A stretch of DNA of 64,000 nt from an uncultured Planctomycetota bacterium (GTDB lineage Bacteria > Planctomycetota > Phycisphaerae > UBA1845 > Fen-1342): assembly GCA_900696525.1 (NCBI GenBank), contig CAADGL010000012.1, positions 62,001-126,000 of the forward strand. The letters are read 5' to 3'. Positions 17,332 through 27,200 of this stretch are shown in pieces. Made by a program: the position numbers and the translations under genes. A model generated the notes under the pieces. It made no database searches. It was not told the DNA's origin and was given only the letters and a program-made list of their open reading frames with translations. The number at the start of each line of letters is the position of its first letter. The stretch's first letter is position 1.

Positions 17332-18190
17332 CGACGACCGCCGTTACGCGCTCCCGCGGCGCGGGCCGGACCTCGATACCGAGCAGCGAGAGCGAATCGC
17401 GCTCGACGATGCCGCGCAGCTGCTCGCGCGGGATGGCCATGAGGTTGGTGCCCTGGCTGAGCTGGTTGATCGAGTACAGCGCCTCGATGCAGGCAGCGGG
17501 CGAGCGATAGGGGAAGTCGCTGCCGAACAGCAGCTTCTCCATCACGCCGCACTCGTAGGCCCACATCAGCGCGTTGTATGTCAGCCAGCGTCGCGGCAGG
17601 AGTCCGGAGACGTCGGCGAACACGTTGCGGTGCTTGCCGAGCAGGGCGATGGTCTCCTGCACCCAGGGGAAGCCCATGTGCGCGACGACGATCTTCAGTT
17701 CGGGGTGCTGGGCCGCGACCTCGTCGAGCAGCAGCGGCCGCGCGAACTCCATCTTCGCCGCCGCGTGCCGATGGTTCTGCTGAAAGACGACCGGCAGGCC
17801 GCGCTGGGCGCAGGCCTCATACAGGGCGCAGGCTCGCGTGTCGGCGGGGTGGAAGTCCTGCAACGCCGGCGAAATGGTAACGCCCTTGAGCCGCAGCTCG
17901 TCCTGCGCCTGGGCCAGCTCGTCGAGGCAGCTCGGCTCCGTCGGGTCGATGCCGGCGAATCCGACGAGCTTGTCGGCGTGGCGCTGGACGTACTCGGCGA
18001 CGAAGCGATTCGGGATCTCGGCATCGAGGTAGCGGCTCTTGAAGGCCAGCACGATCGCGCGGTCAACCGGGTCAACCGCCTCGATGTGCCGCGAGGCGTC
18101 CGCCTGCATCGCCGCGTCCAACGTCGCCAGCGCGTCTCCGCCGAAACGGGTGTTGCTCTCCCAGACGTGTGTATGGCAGTCCACAATCAT
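17321..18190 (-). CDS. Amidohydrolase family protein (amidohydrolase 2, TIM-barrel metal hydrolase)
   Basis: A 289-residue protein with the metal-site pattern of the PF04909 family. The N-terminal DCHTH supplies the first ligands. VVFQQNHRH and VVAHMGFPWVQE supply further histidines at the ends of barrel strands, and LLFGSDFPYRSP carries the late aspartate. Such enzymes hydrolyse or decarboxylate small cyclic or aromatic substrates; the substrate here cannot be named. No Shine-Dalgarno is evident before the ATG at 18190. It is divergent from the ABC exporter pair and heads a two-gene unit with the lipoprotein. Confidence 0.83.
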   Translation of the reverse strand: MIVDCHTHVWESNTRFGGDALATLDAAMQADASRHIEAVDPVDRAIVLAFKSRYLDAEIPNRFVAEYVQRHADKLVGFAGIDPTEPSCLDELAQAQDELRLKGVTISPALQDFHPADTRACALYEACAQRGLPVVFQQNHRHAAAKMEFARPLLLDEVAAQHPELKIVVAHMGFPWVQETIALLGKHRNVFADVSGLLPRRWLTYNALMWAYECGVMEKLLFGSDFPYRSPAACIEALYSINQLSQGTNLMAIPREQLRGIVERDSLSLLGIEVRPAPRERVTAVVDVE

Positions 18191-18384
18191 GGCTGGATGT
18201 GTCTCGCGAATTCCCGAAGCAACCCAGGTTCCGTAGACGGCGATCCGTCGTCGCCGCCTGCGCCAAGGTGTCTACCCGACCGCAGGCGAGATGCTACAGG
18301 ATGAGCGAAAGACGGGCAACAGCCCGGTGACGGGGCGTCGTCAGTTTTCTTGGCGTCTCTGCCGAACCTCTCGACGCTCACCTG

Positions 18385-18413
18385 TTGTGGCTCACGACCG
18401 ACACCGTAACAAT
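18385..18413 (+). promoter_or_regulatory. Candidate promoter for the ABC-2 exporter pair
   Basis: TTGTGG and AACAAT are separated by 17 bases, about 70 bases before the ATG at 18486. It lies in the 295-base divergent region between the amidohydrolase and exporter genes. Confidence 0.35.
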
Positions 18414-18485
18414 AGCTTGGGGTTGAAACGTCCGACCGTCACGCGGCGCACGGAGCGCAGCCGACGTTCGACGGAGCCTCCTCGA

Positions 18486-19328
18486 ATGCTCGCGTTTCAC
18501 AACGTCCGAAAGGCGTTCCGCGCGACGGTCGCGGTCGATGGCCTGTCGCTGGAGGTGCGCCGCGGCGAAGTGCTGGGGCTGCTCGGTCCGAACGGCGCCG
18601 GAAAAACAACGAGCGTGAACCTCGCCGTCGGACTTCTGGCGCCCGACCAGGGGCGCGTCGAGTTCGCCGGCGGCAGCCCGCAGCAGGCCGCCGTCCGCCG
18701 ACGAATGGGCGTCGCCCCACAGTCGCTGGCGATCTACGACGAGCTGACCGGCGAGGAGAACGTGCAGTTCTTTGCGCGCATGCATGGGCTGCGCGGCGCG
18801 CCCCTGAGACAGCGCAGTGCGCAGGCCATCGCGCTCGTCGGACTCGACGACCGCCGCCGCCAACGCGCCGGAACCTACTCCGGCGGCATGAAGCGGCGGC
18901 TGAACCTGGCGGCCGCGATCGCGCACGAGCCGGAGCTGCTGATCCTGGACGAACCGACGGCGGGCGTCGATCCGCAGTCGCGCAACGCGATCTTCGAGAA
19001 CATCGTGGCCCTGCGGGCCCGGGGTGTCACGGTGATCTACACCACCCACTACATGGAAGAGGCCGAGCGCCTGTGCGACCGCGTGGCGATCGTCGACCGC
19101 GGCCGGCTGCTCGCGCTCGACACGGTCAGGGGGCTGGTCGCGGCGCACGGCGGCCACAGCCGGCTGCACGCCGTCACCGAGCGGGGTGAACACACGATTG
19201 AAGCCGACGACCCGGTGGCGGAACTGAACCGCTTGCAGGCGTCGGAGCGGTTGCTGCGGTTCGAGCTCGAGCGGCCGAGTCTCGAAGCGGTCTTCCTGAA
19301 TCTGACCGGGCGTACGCTGCGCGACTGA
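18486..19328 (+). CDS. ABC-2 type exporter ATP-binding protein
   Basis: A 280-residue single-domain ABC ATPase of the drug/NatA type. It has Walker A LLGPNGAGKTTSVN, the Q-loop region APQSLAIYDELTGEENV, the signature TYSGGMKRRLNLA and Walker B LLILDEPTAGVDPQ with the H-loop TTHYMEEAE. A short C-terminal extension follows. The track start at 18291 is too far upstream; the ATG at 18486 has GGAG nine bases before it and begins right at the first strand. It is followed after 14 bases by its permease, making a complete exporter by inference. The substrate is unknown. Confidence 0.9.
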   Translation: MLAFHNVRKAFRATVAVDGLSLEVRRGEVLGLLGPNGAGKTTSVNLAVGLLAPDQGRVEFAGGSPQQAAVRRRMGVAPQSLAIYDELTGEENVQFFARMHGLRGAPLRQRSAQAIALVGLDDRRRQRAGTYSGGMKRRLNLAAAIAHEPELLILDEPTAGVDPQSRNAIFENIVALRARGVTVIYTTHYMEEAERLCDRVAIVDRGRLLALDTVRGLVAAHGGHSRLHAVTERGEHTIEADDPVAELNRLQASERLLRFELERPSLEAVFLNLTGRTLRD

Positions 19329-19342
19329 AGGAGACGAGCCGG

Positions 19343-20620
19343 ATGGATGCCGTGCTGGCGCTGGCCCTGAAGGACCTGCGGCTGCTGCTGCGCGACCGGG
19401 TCGGCTTCTTCTTCACGTTCTTCTTCCCGATCCTGTACGCGTCGTTCTTCGGGATGATCTTCTCCGGTCAGGCCGGGCAGCGGTCGGCGATCCGCATTCA
19501 CGTCGTGGACCACGATGCAACGCCGGAATCGCGCCGCTTCGTCGAGCGACTCGCGGCCGGCGATCGGCTCGAATGCGCGATGGTGGAGAACGAAGCCGCC
19601 GCCAACGACGCCGTCCGCCGCGGGCGCGTCGCGGCCTGCCTGGTGCTGCCGCGGGGATTCGGAGCGCGCTACGCGCATCCCTTTGCCCGCGGGCTGCCGG
19701 AAATCGAGCTGCGCATCGATCCGTCGCGCGCCGCCGAATCAGGCATGCTCCAGGGGCTGCTCGCCGGCGCCCTGTTCGGCAGCGTGCAGGACCTGATGAC
19801 CGATCCGAACGCGCTCGGGGCCATGGTCGATCAATCGCTCGCCGAGCTCGACCAGGCCGGCAGCCAGGTCGATCCGCTCATCAGCGGAGCCCTGCGCGCG
19901 TTCCTCCCGGCCCTGCGCGCGTTCGTCGAGCGCATGCCGCGCGGCGCCGGCGGCGGCCTGGCCGGGGCGATGGAGCCGAAAATCACCATTACGCCGATCG
20001 AGCGCCAGCGCTTCGGCCCGCGCAACGCGTACGAGATCTCCTTCCCGCAGGGGATCGTCTGGGGCATGCTCGGCTGCGCCGCGGGGTTCGGAATCGCGCT
20101 CGTCCAGGAGCGCACGCGCGGCACGCTCATGCGCCTGCGCATCTCCCCCGTATCGCCCTACCAGATTCTCGCCGGCAAGGCGCTGGCCTGCTTCCTGACG
20201 ACCGTGCTCGTGGCCGGGTTGCTGCTCGGATTCGGATACGTGGTGTTCGGCGTTCGTCCCGGGTCGTGGCCACTGCTGAGCGTGGCGGTGCTGTGCGCCG
20301 CGGTCGCCTTCGTCGGCATCATGCAGCTTCTCTCCGTGCTTGGCAGAACGGAGCAGGCCGCCGGCGGCATCGGCTGGGCGATCCTGACGGTGATGGCCAT
20401 GCTCGGCGGCGGGATGGTGCCGCTGTTCTTCATGCCGACGTGGATGCAGCAGATCGGCAGCATCAGCCCGGTAAAGTGGGTCGTCTACGCCCTCGAGGGC
20501 GCCATCTGGCGCGGCTTCTCTCCCGCCGAGATGCTCCTGCCGTGCGGAGTCCTCGTGGCGATCGGCGTGGTGACGTTCGCGATCGGCGTCCGCGCATTCT
20601 CGTGGTCCGATGCGCGCTGA
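19343..20620 (+). CDS. ABC-2 type exporter permease
   Basis: A 425-residue integral membrane protein of the ABC2_membrane_3 type. An N-terminal membrane helix (VGFFFTFFFPILYASFFGMIF) is followed by a large extracytoplasmic domain of about 200 residues, then five or six helices from about residue 230. The segment RERGTxxRLRISP-like (ERTRGTLMRLRISPVSPYQIL) is the coupling helix typical of the family, and the late PVKWVVYALEGAIWRGF is also characteristic. GGAG lies ten bases upstream of the ATG. It pairs with the ATPase directly upstream. Confidence 0.9.
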   Translation: MDAVLALALKDLRLLLRDRVGFFFTFFFPILYASFFGMIFSGQAGQRSAIRIHVVDHDATPESRRFVERLAAGDRLECAMVENEAAANDAVRRGRVAACLVLPRGFGARYAHPFARGLPEIELRIDPSRAAESGMLQGLLAGALFGSVQDLMTDPNALGAMVDQSLAELDQAGSQVDPLISGALRAFLPALRAFVERMPRGAGGGLAGAMEPKITITPIERQRFGPRNAYEISFPQGIVWGMLGCAAGFGIALVQERTRGTLMRLRISPVSPYQILAGKALACFLTTVLVAGLLLGFGYVVFGVRPGSWPLLSVAVLCAAVAFVGIMQLLSVLGRTEQAAGGIGWAILTVMAMLGGGMVPLFFMPTWMQQIGSISPVKWVVYALEGAIWRGFSPAEMLLPCGVLVAIGVVTFAIGVRAFSWSDAR

Positions 20621-20849
20621 GCCGTCCGCCCGCCGCCAGGCGTGGCGGCACGGATCGCATTCCATGCGTGCGTTTATCAGTCGCGGCGCCGCCATCGTGG
20701 CCGCTGCCGGAACGCGTTTCGTCAGGTCAAAGTTGGTTAGGCCAAATACCGATTGGAAGACTAGGAGCAGGCAGAGCAAGCCGGTCTTCAAGCGGGTTCC
20801 CGCGGGCATTTCGGGGCGCCGTTGCCGACCGTCAAGGGGGAGCGTCTCC

Positions 20850-22394
20850 ATGAAAGCGACACTGCTAGAGCGCGTCCGCGCGGGCGAGAACCTGCCTTCG
20901 CTGCCGATGGTGGCGGTCGAGATTCTGCGGCTGGTGCGCAAGGACAATGTCACGGGCGACGAGCTGGCGGCGGTGATCCAGCAGGATCCGGCGATGACCG
21001 GCCGAATTCTGAAGGTGGTCAACTCGTCGCTGTTCGGGCTCTCGCGGCAGATCGCGTCGCCGAAGCAGGCCGTGAACATGCTGGGCCTGCGGACGGTCAA
21101 GGTGATGGCGCTGAGCTTTTCGCTGGTGGACGCGGTGCGCGCCTGCCAGAGCGATGGGGTGTTCGACTTCGAGGCATACTGGCGGCGCTCGCTGACCTGC
21201 GCCGTCGCCGGACGGCTGTTGGCGCGCGCGGTGGCGCCGCACGTGGCGGAGGAGTCGTTCGTCAGCGGGCTGCTGGCCGACCTGGGCATGATCGCGGCCT
21301 GGCGCTGCGCACCCGAGCTGTACAACCCGGTCCTGGAGGCGGTGCAGGGGGCCGAGCGCCGACTGGATGAGGTCGAGGTCGAGCACCTGGGGCTGTCGCA
21401 CGCCGCGCTCAGCGCTGCGCTCCTTGGCGCCTGGGGACTCCCGGCGCTGATCTGCGACGCCGTGGCGGCCCACCATGACGAGGGCATAGCGGGCCTGGAG
21501 CCGGCCACGGCCGAGTTGGCGCGCCTCACGCAATGCGCCGCGCTGGTCGCGGAGCTCTTCTGCCGCGAATCAGGACCTGCGACGCTCGAACAGGTCAAGG
21601 CCCGCTGCCGCGATTCCCTCGGCATCGAAGCCCAGGCCCTGGAGCGCGTCTTCGATTCGCTCGACGCGCACGTGCGCCAGCAGGCCGCCGTGCTCGCCCT
21701 GCGCGTCGGTGAGACGGTCGACTACGCCCGGCTCCAGCTCGACGCCGCGTCGCACCTGGCGAGCCTGAGCATGCAGGCCGAGGTCGAGCGCCTGGCCTCG
21801 ACGACGCAGGCCGCCCAGACACGCGCCGCGCTGCACCGCGCCAACCAGCAGCGCGAAGCGGCGCTCGAGGCCGCGACCACCGACAGCCTCACCCGTCTCG
21901 CCAACCGCAGCGCCTTCGACCTGCGGCTCGTGCGCGACCTCGATCTCGCCCGCCGCCAGGGACTCGAACTCGGCCTGATCCTGCTCGACGTCGACCATTT
22001 CAAGCGCCTGAACGACACCCACGGCCATCGCGCCGGTGACGCCGTCCTGCGCGCCGTCGGGCAGTGCCTCGCCGAAACCGTCGGCGACGAGGGCTTCGCG
22101 GCGCGCTACGGCGGTGAGGAGTTCGTCGTGCTGTCGCATCGGCTCGGACGCGAGCGCATCGCTGAGCTGGCCGAGCGGCTGCGCGTGGCCATCGCGCGTC
22201 TGAGCGTCCAGCACGACCGGCAGCGGCTGCGCATCACGGCGAGCCTCGGCGTCGCCTGCGTCAAACCCCGTGCGGAGGCGACCAGCCCCGAGCAGTTGCT
22301 CGAGCTGGCGGATCGCGGCCTGTACCAGGCCAAGCGCAACGGACGCAACCGCGTCGAGACCGCCTGCGAGGCGGCCGCGCCCGCCAACCCATGA
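20850..22394 (+). CDS. HDOD and GGDEF domain signalling protein
   Basis: A 514-residue cytoplasmic regulator. Residues about 8-260 form an HDOD domain (LPSLPMVAVEILRLV, IQQDPAMTGRILKVVNSSLFG, VNMLGLRTVKVMAL). A helical linker follows, and residues about 350-505 are a GGDEF diguanylate cyclase domain with TTDSLTRLANRSAF, LILLDVDHFKRLND and the active-site GGEEF, so it should make cyclic di-GMP. The ATG at 20850 is preceded by GGGGGAG seven bases upstream; the track start at 20610 overlaps the exporter gene. A loose flagellar-sigma-like sequence lies 100 bases upstream, and flagellar genes follow 1.3 kb downstream, so a role in motility control is possible but inferred. Confidence 0.92.
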   Translation: MKATLLERVRAGENLPSLPMVAVEILRLVRKDNVTGDELAAVIQQDPAMTGRILKVVNSSLFGLSRQIASPKQAVNMLGLRTVKVMALSFSLVDAVRACQSDGVFDFEAYWRRSLTCAVAGRLLARAVAPHVAEESFVSGLLADLGMIAAWRCAPELYNPVLEAVQGAERRLDEVEVEHLGLSHAALSAALLGAWGLPALICDAVAAHHDEGIAGLEPATAELARLTQCAALVAELFCRESGPATLEQVKARCRDSLGIEAQALERVFDSLDAHVRQQAAVLALRVGETVDYARLQLDAASHLASLSMQAEVERLASTTQAAQTRAALHRANQQREAALEAATTDSLTRLANRSAFDLRLVRDLDLARRQGLELGLILLDVDHFKRLNDTHGHRAGDAVLRAVGQCLAETVGDEGFAARYGGEEFVVLSHRLGRERIAELAERLRVAIARLSVQHDRQRLRITASLGVACVKPRAEATSPEQLLELADRGLYQAKRNGRNRVETACEAAAPANP

Positions 22395-22504
22395 GACGCG
22401 CCGCCGGCGTCGCTCCGCTGACGATCCTGCGCCACGCGGGATGCCCCAGGCCCACCTTTCCGCTATAACGACACGCCGGCGGCGGGCGCTGGGCGGCGGT
22501 GTCG

Positions 22505-23671
22505 ATGGCCGAAGTCACACTCGAACGCGTATGCAAGACCTACGCCGGCGGCGTGCGCGCCCTCCGAGACTTCTCGCTCACCGTCCCAAACGGGCAGCTC
22601 GTCGTGCTGCTGGGCCCGTCGGGCTGCGGAAAGACCACCGCACTGCGGCTCATCGCCGGGCTCGACCGGGTCTCGTCGGGCGTCGTGCGCATTGGCGGGC
22701 AGGTCGTGAATGAAACCCCGCCCCACTTGCGCGACGTCGCGATGGTGCTCCAGGAGGACTCGGTCTATCCGCACCTGACCGTGCGCCAGAACCTGGCGCT
22801 CGGCCTGCGGCTCAGGCGTCAATGGTCCCCCGCGGCCCGCCCGTGGCGCTGGCTGCTGTCCGCCGAGTATCGCCGCCGCGCCCGCGCCGAGCGCGCGCAC
22901 ATCGAAACCCGCGTGCGCGAGGCCGCCGAGGCGCTCGGCATCGGCGCCCTGCTGCGCCGCTACCCGGCGGCGCTATCCGGGGGGCAGCGGCAGCGCGTCG
23001 CCGTCGGCCGCGCGGTCGTGCGCCAACCCGCGGTGTTCCTGCTGGACGAGCCGTTGGCGAGTCTTGAAGCGCGGCTGCGCGAGGAGCTGCGGCGCGAGCT
23101 GCGCAGCCTTCAGCAACGGCTGGGCGTCGCGACGCTCTACGTGACGCACGACCAGGAAGAGGCGATGACGCTGGCCGATCGCCTGGCGGTGATGTGCGCC
23201 GGCGCCGTGCGGCAGGTCGCGGCGCCGCTGCACGTCTATGACCACCCGGCCGACCGCGACGTGGCCGGCCTGGTCGGGTCGCCGCCGATCAACCTGCTCG
23301 AAGCGCGGCTGGCCGTCGAGGACGGGGCATGCCGCGTGTACGTCGACGAAGCGGCGTTCGACCTGCCTGCGTCCCTGCGCGACGCGCTCACCCCCCGCGC
23401 CGGCGAGCGCCTGACCCTTGGCGTCCGGCCCGACGCGCTTCGGCCCGCGGCTGTCGACGCCGGCCCGGCGATCTGCGCCGTTGTGCACGGGGTCGAGACG
23501 CTGGGTGATCGGGTGCAGGTGATCGCCGATGCGCCGCGGCTGCCGCGCCTGGTGTGCCGCTGGGAGCGGGGCGGCGTCGTGCGGCCGGGAGAGGCCATTC
23601 GCCTCGTGCCGGACCTGGCGCGGGCGCACTATTTCGCGGCGGACACCGGGCGGAACCTGCTGGCGCACTGA
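22505..23671 (+). CDS. Lone MalK/UgpC-type ABC transporter ATP-binding protein
   Basis: A 388-residue ATPase of the CUT1/MOI family. Walker A LLGPSGCGKTTALRL, QEDSVYPHLTV, signature LSGGQRQRVAVGRAV, Walker B VFLLDEPLASLEARL and YVTHDQEEAMTLADR are all present. A C-terminal TOBE-like regulatory domain follows (LGVRPDALRP, VVHGVETLGDRVQV). About 30 extra residues (RRQWSPAARPW to RAERAHIE) are inserted before the helical region ahead of the signature, which is longer than in ordinary MalK. The track begins at a GTG at 22499; the ATG at 22505 is equally near. No permease or binding protein is adjacent, so it may energise a transporter encoded elsewhere. Confidence 0.87.
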   Translation: MAEVTLERVCKTYAGGVRALRDFSLTVPNGQLVVLLGPSGCGKTTALRLIAGLDRVSSGVVRIGGQVVNETPPHLRDVAMVLQEDSVYPHLTVRQNLALGLRLRRQWSPAARPWRWLLSAEYRRRARAERAHIETRVREAAEALGIGALLRRYPAALSGGQRQRVAVGRAVVRQPAVFLLDEPLASLEARLREELRRELRSLQQRLGVATLYVTHDQEEAMTLADRLAVMCAGAVRQVAAPLHVYDHPADRDVAGLVGSPPINLLEARLAVEDGACRVYVDEAAFDLPASLRDALTPRAGERLTLGVRPDALRPAAVDAGPAICAVVHGVETLGDRVQVIADAPRLPRLVCRWERGGVVRPGEAIRLVPDLARAHYFAADTGRNLLAH

Positions 23672-23683
23672 GAGCGCCGCGCG

Positions 23684-24148
23684 TCACACTTCGAGGCTGA
23701 GCGCGCCGGCGGAATGGCCGGCGCCAGCGGGTGGATCGGCCTGGGCCGCGGTGGCAGGCTGCGCTGCGCGCGAGACCTTGTCGATGAGCAGCCGCCAGGT
23801 CTCGCGCTGGTGCTCGAGGATGCGCAGCGCGTCGGCAACGGCCTGCGTGTCGCGCTTCATGCTGGCTTCGACGAGCCGGCGGTAGATGAAGTTGTAGAGG
23901 CCGGCCATCTGGTCGACGAGCTCGGGGTTAGCGTCGCGGTTCATGCCGTTGATGAGCTCGAGCACAATGCGCTGAGCGCGCTCCAGCGCGTTGAACGTGC
24001 CCTCGATGTCTCTTTTCTCCAGGGCTTCGCGCGCCTTTGTGGAGAAGCGGATCGCGCCGTCCAGCAGCATGAGCTGAAGCTGCTCGGGCGTCGCGGTCAT
24101 GACCGCGCTCTTGAGGTACTCGAACGACTTGTGCGTGGCCTGGCTCAT
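23684..24148 (-). CDS. fliS: Flagellar secretion chaperone FliS
   Basis: FliS binds flagellin and prevents its premature assembly in the cytoplasm. The 154-residue product shows the family segments TATPEQLQLMLLDGAIRF, ALERAQRIVLELINGMN and the LYNFIYRRLVEASMKRD stretch. The C-terminal 25 residues are Ala/Pro/Gly-rich and probably disordered. The ATG at 24148 is preferred to the track start at 24184 because FliS proteins start a few residues before the first helix. It lies 81 bases downstream of fliD in the same direction, the usual fliD-fliS order. Confidence 0.93.
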   Translation of the reverse strand: MSQATHKSFEYLKSAVMTATPEQLQLMLLDGAIRFSTKAREALEKRDIEGTFNALERAQRIVLELINGMNRDANPELVDQMAGLYNFIYRRLVEASMKRDTQAVADALRILEHQRETWRLLIDKVSRAAQPATAAQADPPAGAGHSAGALSLEV

Positions 24149-24229
24149 CTCACGTGATTCATCGGTCCTCCGGACGGCGGGCATCAGTCCGCCGCCCGCG
24201 CAGCTTGTGCCGGCTCGCCGGCGCCGGCG

Positions 24230-27200
24230 CTAGCGGCGGCTGGTGCTGAAGTTCGCGGCCAGCGTGGAGAGCTGCGACAGCACGCCCTGCTGCGACTGGA
24301 GCTCGGACAAGGCCCGCTCCATCGCCAGGAACTGGCTCATGTAGCGGGCGCGCTTGCGGAGCAGCAGGTCGTTCATGGCCGTGACGCGCTCGTTGATCTG
24401 CTTCTTCTGCGTCTCCAGCGCGGCGCCGCGGCTCGGTATGAGGCCCTTGTCCTGCGTCATCGCCTCCAGCTCTTTCTTCATCCACGGCGCCAGGCCCTTC
24501 TCCTCATCCGTGAAGAACGCGACCACCTCCGCCCGGTTCGACTCCAGCGCCGCGTTGAACTTCTGCGAATCGAAGCTCAGCCGGCCCTTCTCCAGCGTGA
24601 TGCCCACCTGGCTCAGCCGGCGGATCAGCCCGTCGGCCGGCAGCCCCGCGCTCGTCGCCAGCCGCTGCAACCGCCGCTCGATCGAGTTGACCGTGCGGTC
24701 GCCGAGCAGAATCCCGCGGCGCTCGGTCTCCGGGTCATAGCTGGTCAGCTCGGCGATGCGGTCCATGGCGCTGTTGAAGGCCGACACCAGTCCGTCGATC
24801 GTGTCGGTCAGGTTCGCGAGGTTCTCCGTCACGTTGACGGTCACCGCCTCCGAGGAAACGCCGTTGAGCGACACCGTGGCGCCCGGCAGCAGGTTGTTGA
24901 GCGTGTTGGAGCCGCTCGTCACCAGGATCCCGCCCTGCGGATCGTTGCCCAGCAGCACGCGCGCGTCGGCGGCGCGGTTCAGCGTGATGAAGCCGAAGTC
25001 GTAGCCCTCGGCGTCGACAATCAGCTCGCCCGCCAGGCCGGTGGCCCGCGACACGAGACTCAGACGGAATGGGTTGGCGCTGCCGTCGTTGAGGATGCTC
25101 GCCTGCGCCAGGCCGCGGCCGTTGATCTTCGCCACCAGGTCGTCGAGCGTCTGGCCGGCGTTGATCTCGATCCGCTGCGCGAAGCTGCCGTCGATGCGCC
25201 CGGTGTCGGATTGACCCGCGATGTTCAGCCCCGCCGCGGTCGTGCCGCCCTCATCGGTGATCTTCAGCGAGCCGCCGTCGATCGACTCGACCAGCAGCCC
25301 GTCGCCGGTGTCGTTGATCCGCGCGCGGGCGCCGACCGCCTGGCCGCGGGCGTTGATCTCGGCGATCACGTCCCCCAGCGTCCTGTATTGTCCCTGGCCG
25401 AGCTGCACGCTGACCGACGTGCCGGCGGCGTTGGTGATGCGGAACGTGCCGAGCGAGACGCCGGCGCCCTGGTTCAGGCTGCTGAGCAGCGTCGTCTCGG
25501 AGATGTACTGGCGCTGGAGGTCGGCGCCGCGCAACACCGGCCCCGAGCCCTGCGCCAGCCCGCTGAGCGCCGCGAAGTTGCCGGTCTCATCGCTGATGCT
25601 CACCGAGCTCGTGCCGTCGAGGCTCGCTACGACCAGCCGCGTGCCGGATGCGTCGTAGCCCGCCTCGATCCCCAGCCCGTTCGCCTCGCCCGCCTGGTTC
25701 AGCAGCCCGATCACCTCCGCCAGCGTCGCCGCGCCCGACAGATCGACCGTGGCGCTGCCGCTGCCGGCAGTGATCCGGACCTGCCCGGCGTTCAAGCCCG
25801 CGCCGCCGTTGAGGCTGCGCAGCAGCACCGAGTCGATGCCGCCGACGATGCGGGCGCCGGCGAGCGGCCCGTCGCTGGGCCGCTCGTCGAAGCCCAGGTC
25901 GTAGAGCGCTCGCGAGCCGCCGATCGCCGAGAGCTGCACGGCCCCGCCGTCCTGCCCGGCGATGCGCAGGCGCTTGCCGTCGATCGTCGCCTGGATGCCA
26001 AAGGTGTTGGCCTCGGCGAAGTTCACCGCGAGCAGCACGTCCTGGAGGCGATCGATCAGCAGCACCTCGCGGCCGGTGATCTTGCCCGTCGCCGACTCAC
26101 CGAGAATCCCCAGGTCGCGCGCCCCCGTCCCGGAGACATCCTCGATCTTCAGTTGGCGCGCCGCGCCGGCATCGGCGTAGGACAGGATCAGCTTGTTGCT
26201 GACGAGGTTCAGCCGGACGTCGGGGACGGCGGCCTCGATGGCCGACTTGATCTCGCCGATCGTCCGCAGCCCCGCCAGGTCGACCTCGTGCGTGTGCTTC
26301 GTCCCGTCGGCGTCCGTCGTCGTCAGCCGCACCACGCCCAGGTTCACGCCGCCGCCGTGGTTCAGCCGCTCGATGCGCGTGCCGCTCGTCAGGATCTCGC
26401 TCAGATCGACCTTGAAGCTGCCGACCGCGGTGCTGACGGTGAAGTCGCCCCCGGCCTTGGCGCGGCGGACGCCGTTGGCGTCGTTGAGGGCGGACAGGCG
26501 GGTCTGGTCGCTGAGGAACACGAGGTCGGCGCCGGTGAGCTCGCCGTCCGGCGAGAAGGTGTTTCCGGGGGCGAAGCCGAGATCGCGCGCGGTGGAGCCG
26601 CCGCCGACCTCGCTGATGCGCAGCGAGCCGCCCGTGGTCTCGGTGAGGACGAGCCGGTCGCCGCGGACCTGGGCGTTGACGTTGAGCCCGGCGTCGTTGA
26701 TGCGGTCGACGACCTCGCGGAGGGTGACGGCGTCGTTGATGTTGATGGTGGCGCTGGCGCCACTGTCGTCGGTGAGCTTGAACTTTCCTCGCTGCACGCC
26801 GGCGTAGCCGTTGAGCTCGTCGAGGCGGGTCTGGTTGTTGACGCGGGCCCCGGCGGATTCGAGGGTGATCACTCCGGGCGGCAACGCGCCGTCGCGCGTG
26901 GCGAAGCCGCGGCTGACGACCTGGTGCGTGCTGGCCAGTTGCCGCACGATGAACGAGTAGGAGCCGACGGGCGTGCTCTGCCCGCCGCTGACGCTGAGCA
27001 GATCCGGGTTGCTGGAGCTGATGCTGGTGCCGCTGAAGATGTCGGGCTTGGCGAGCGAATTGATGCGCGACAGGATGCCGGCGATGCGGGCGGAGATATC
27101 GAGCAGCGCTGTTCGTTGCGCGTCCAGGCCGGTTATGCGCGAGAGCAGGCGGTCACGCGGGCGCGCGTCGATGGCGATGAGCTGCGCGACGATCTGCTCG

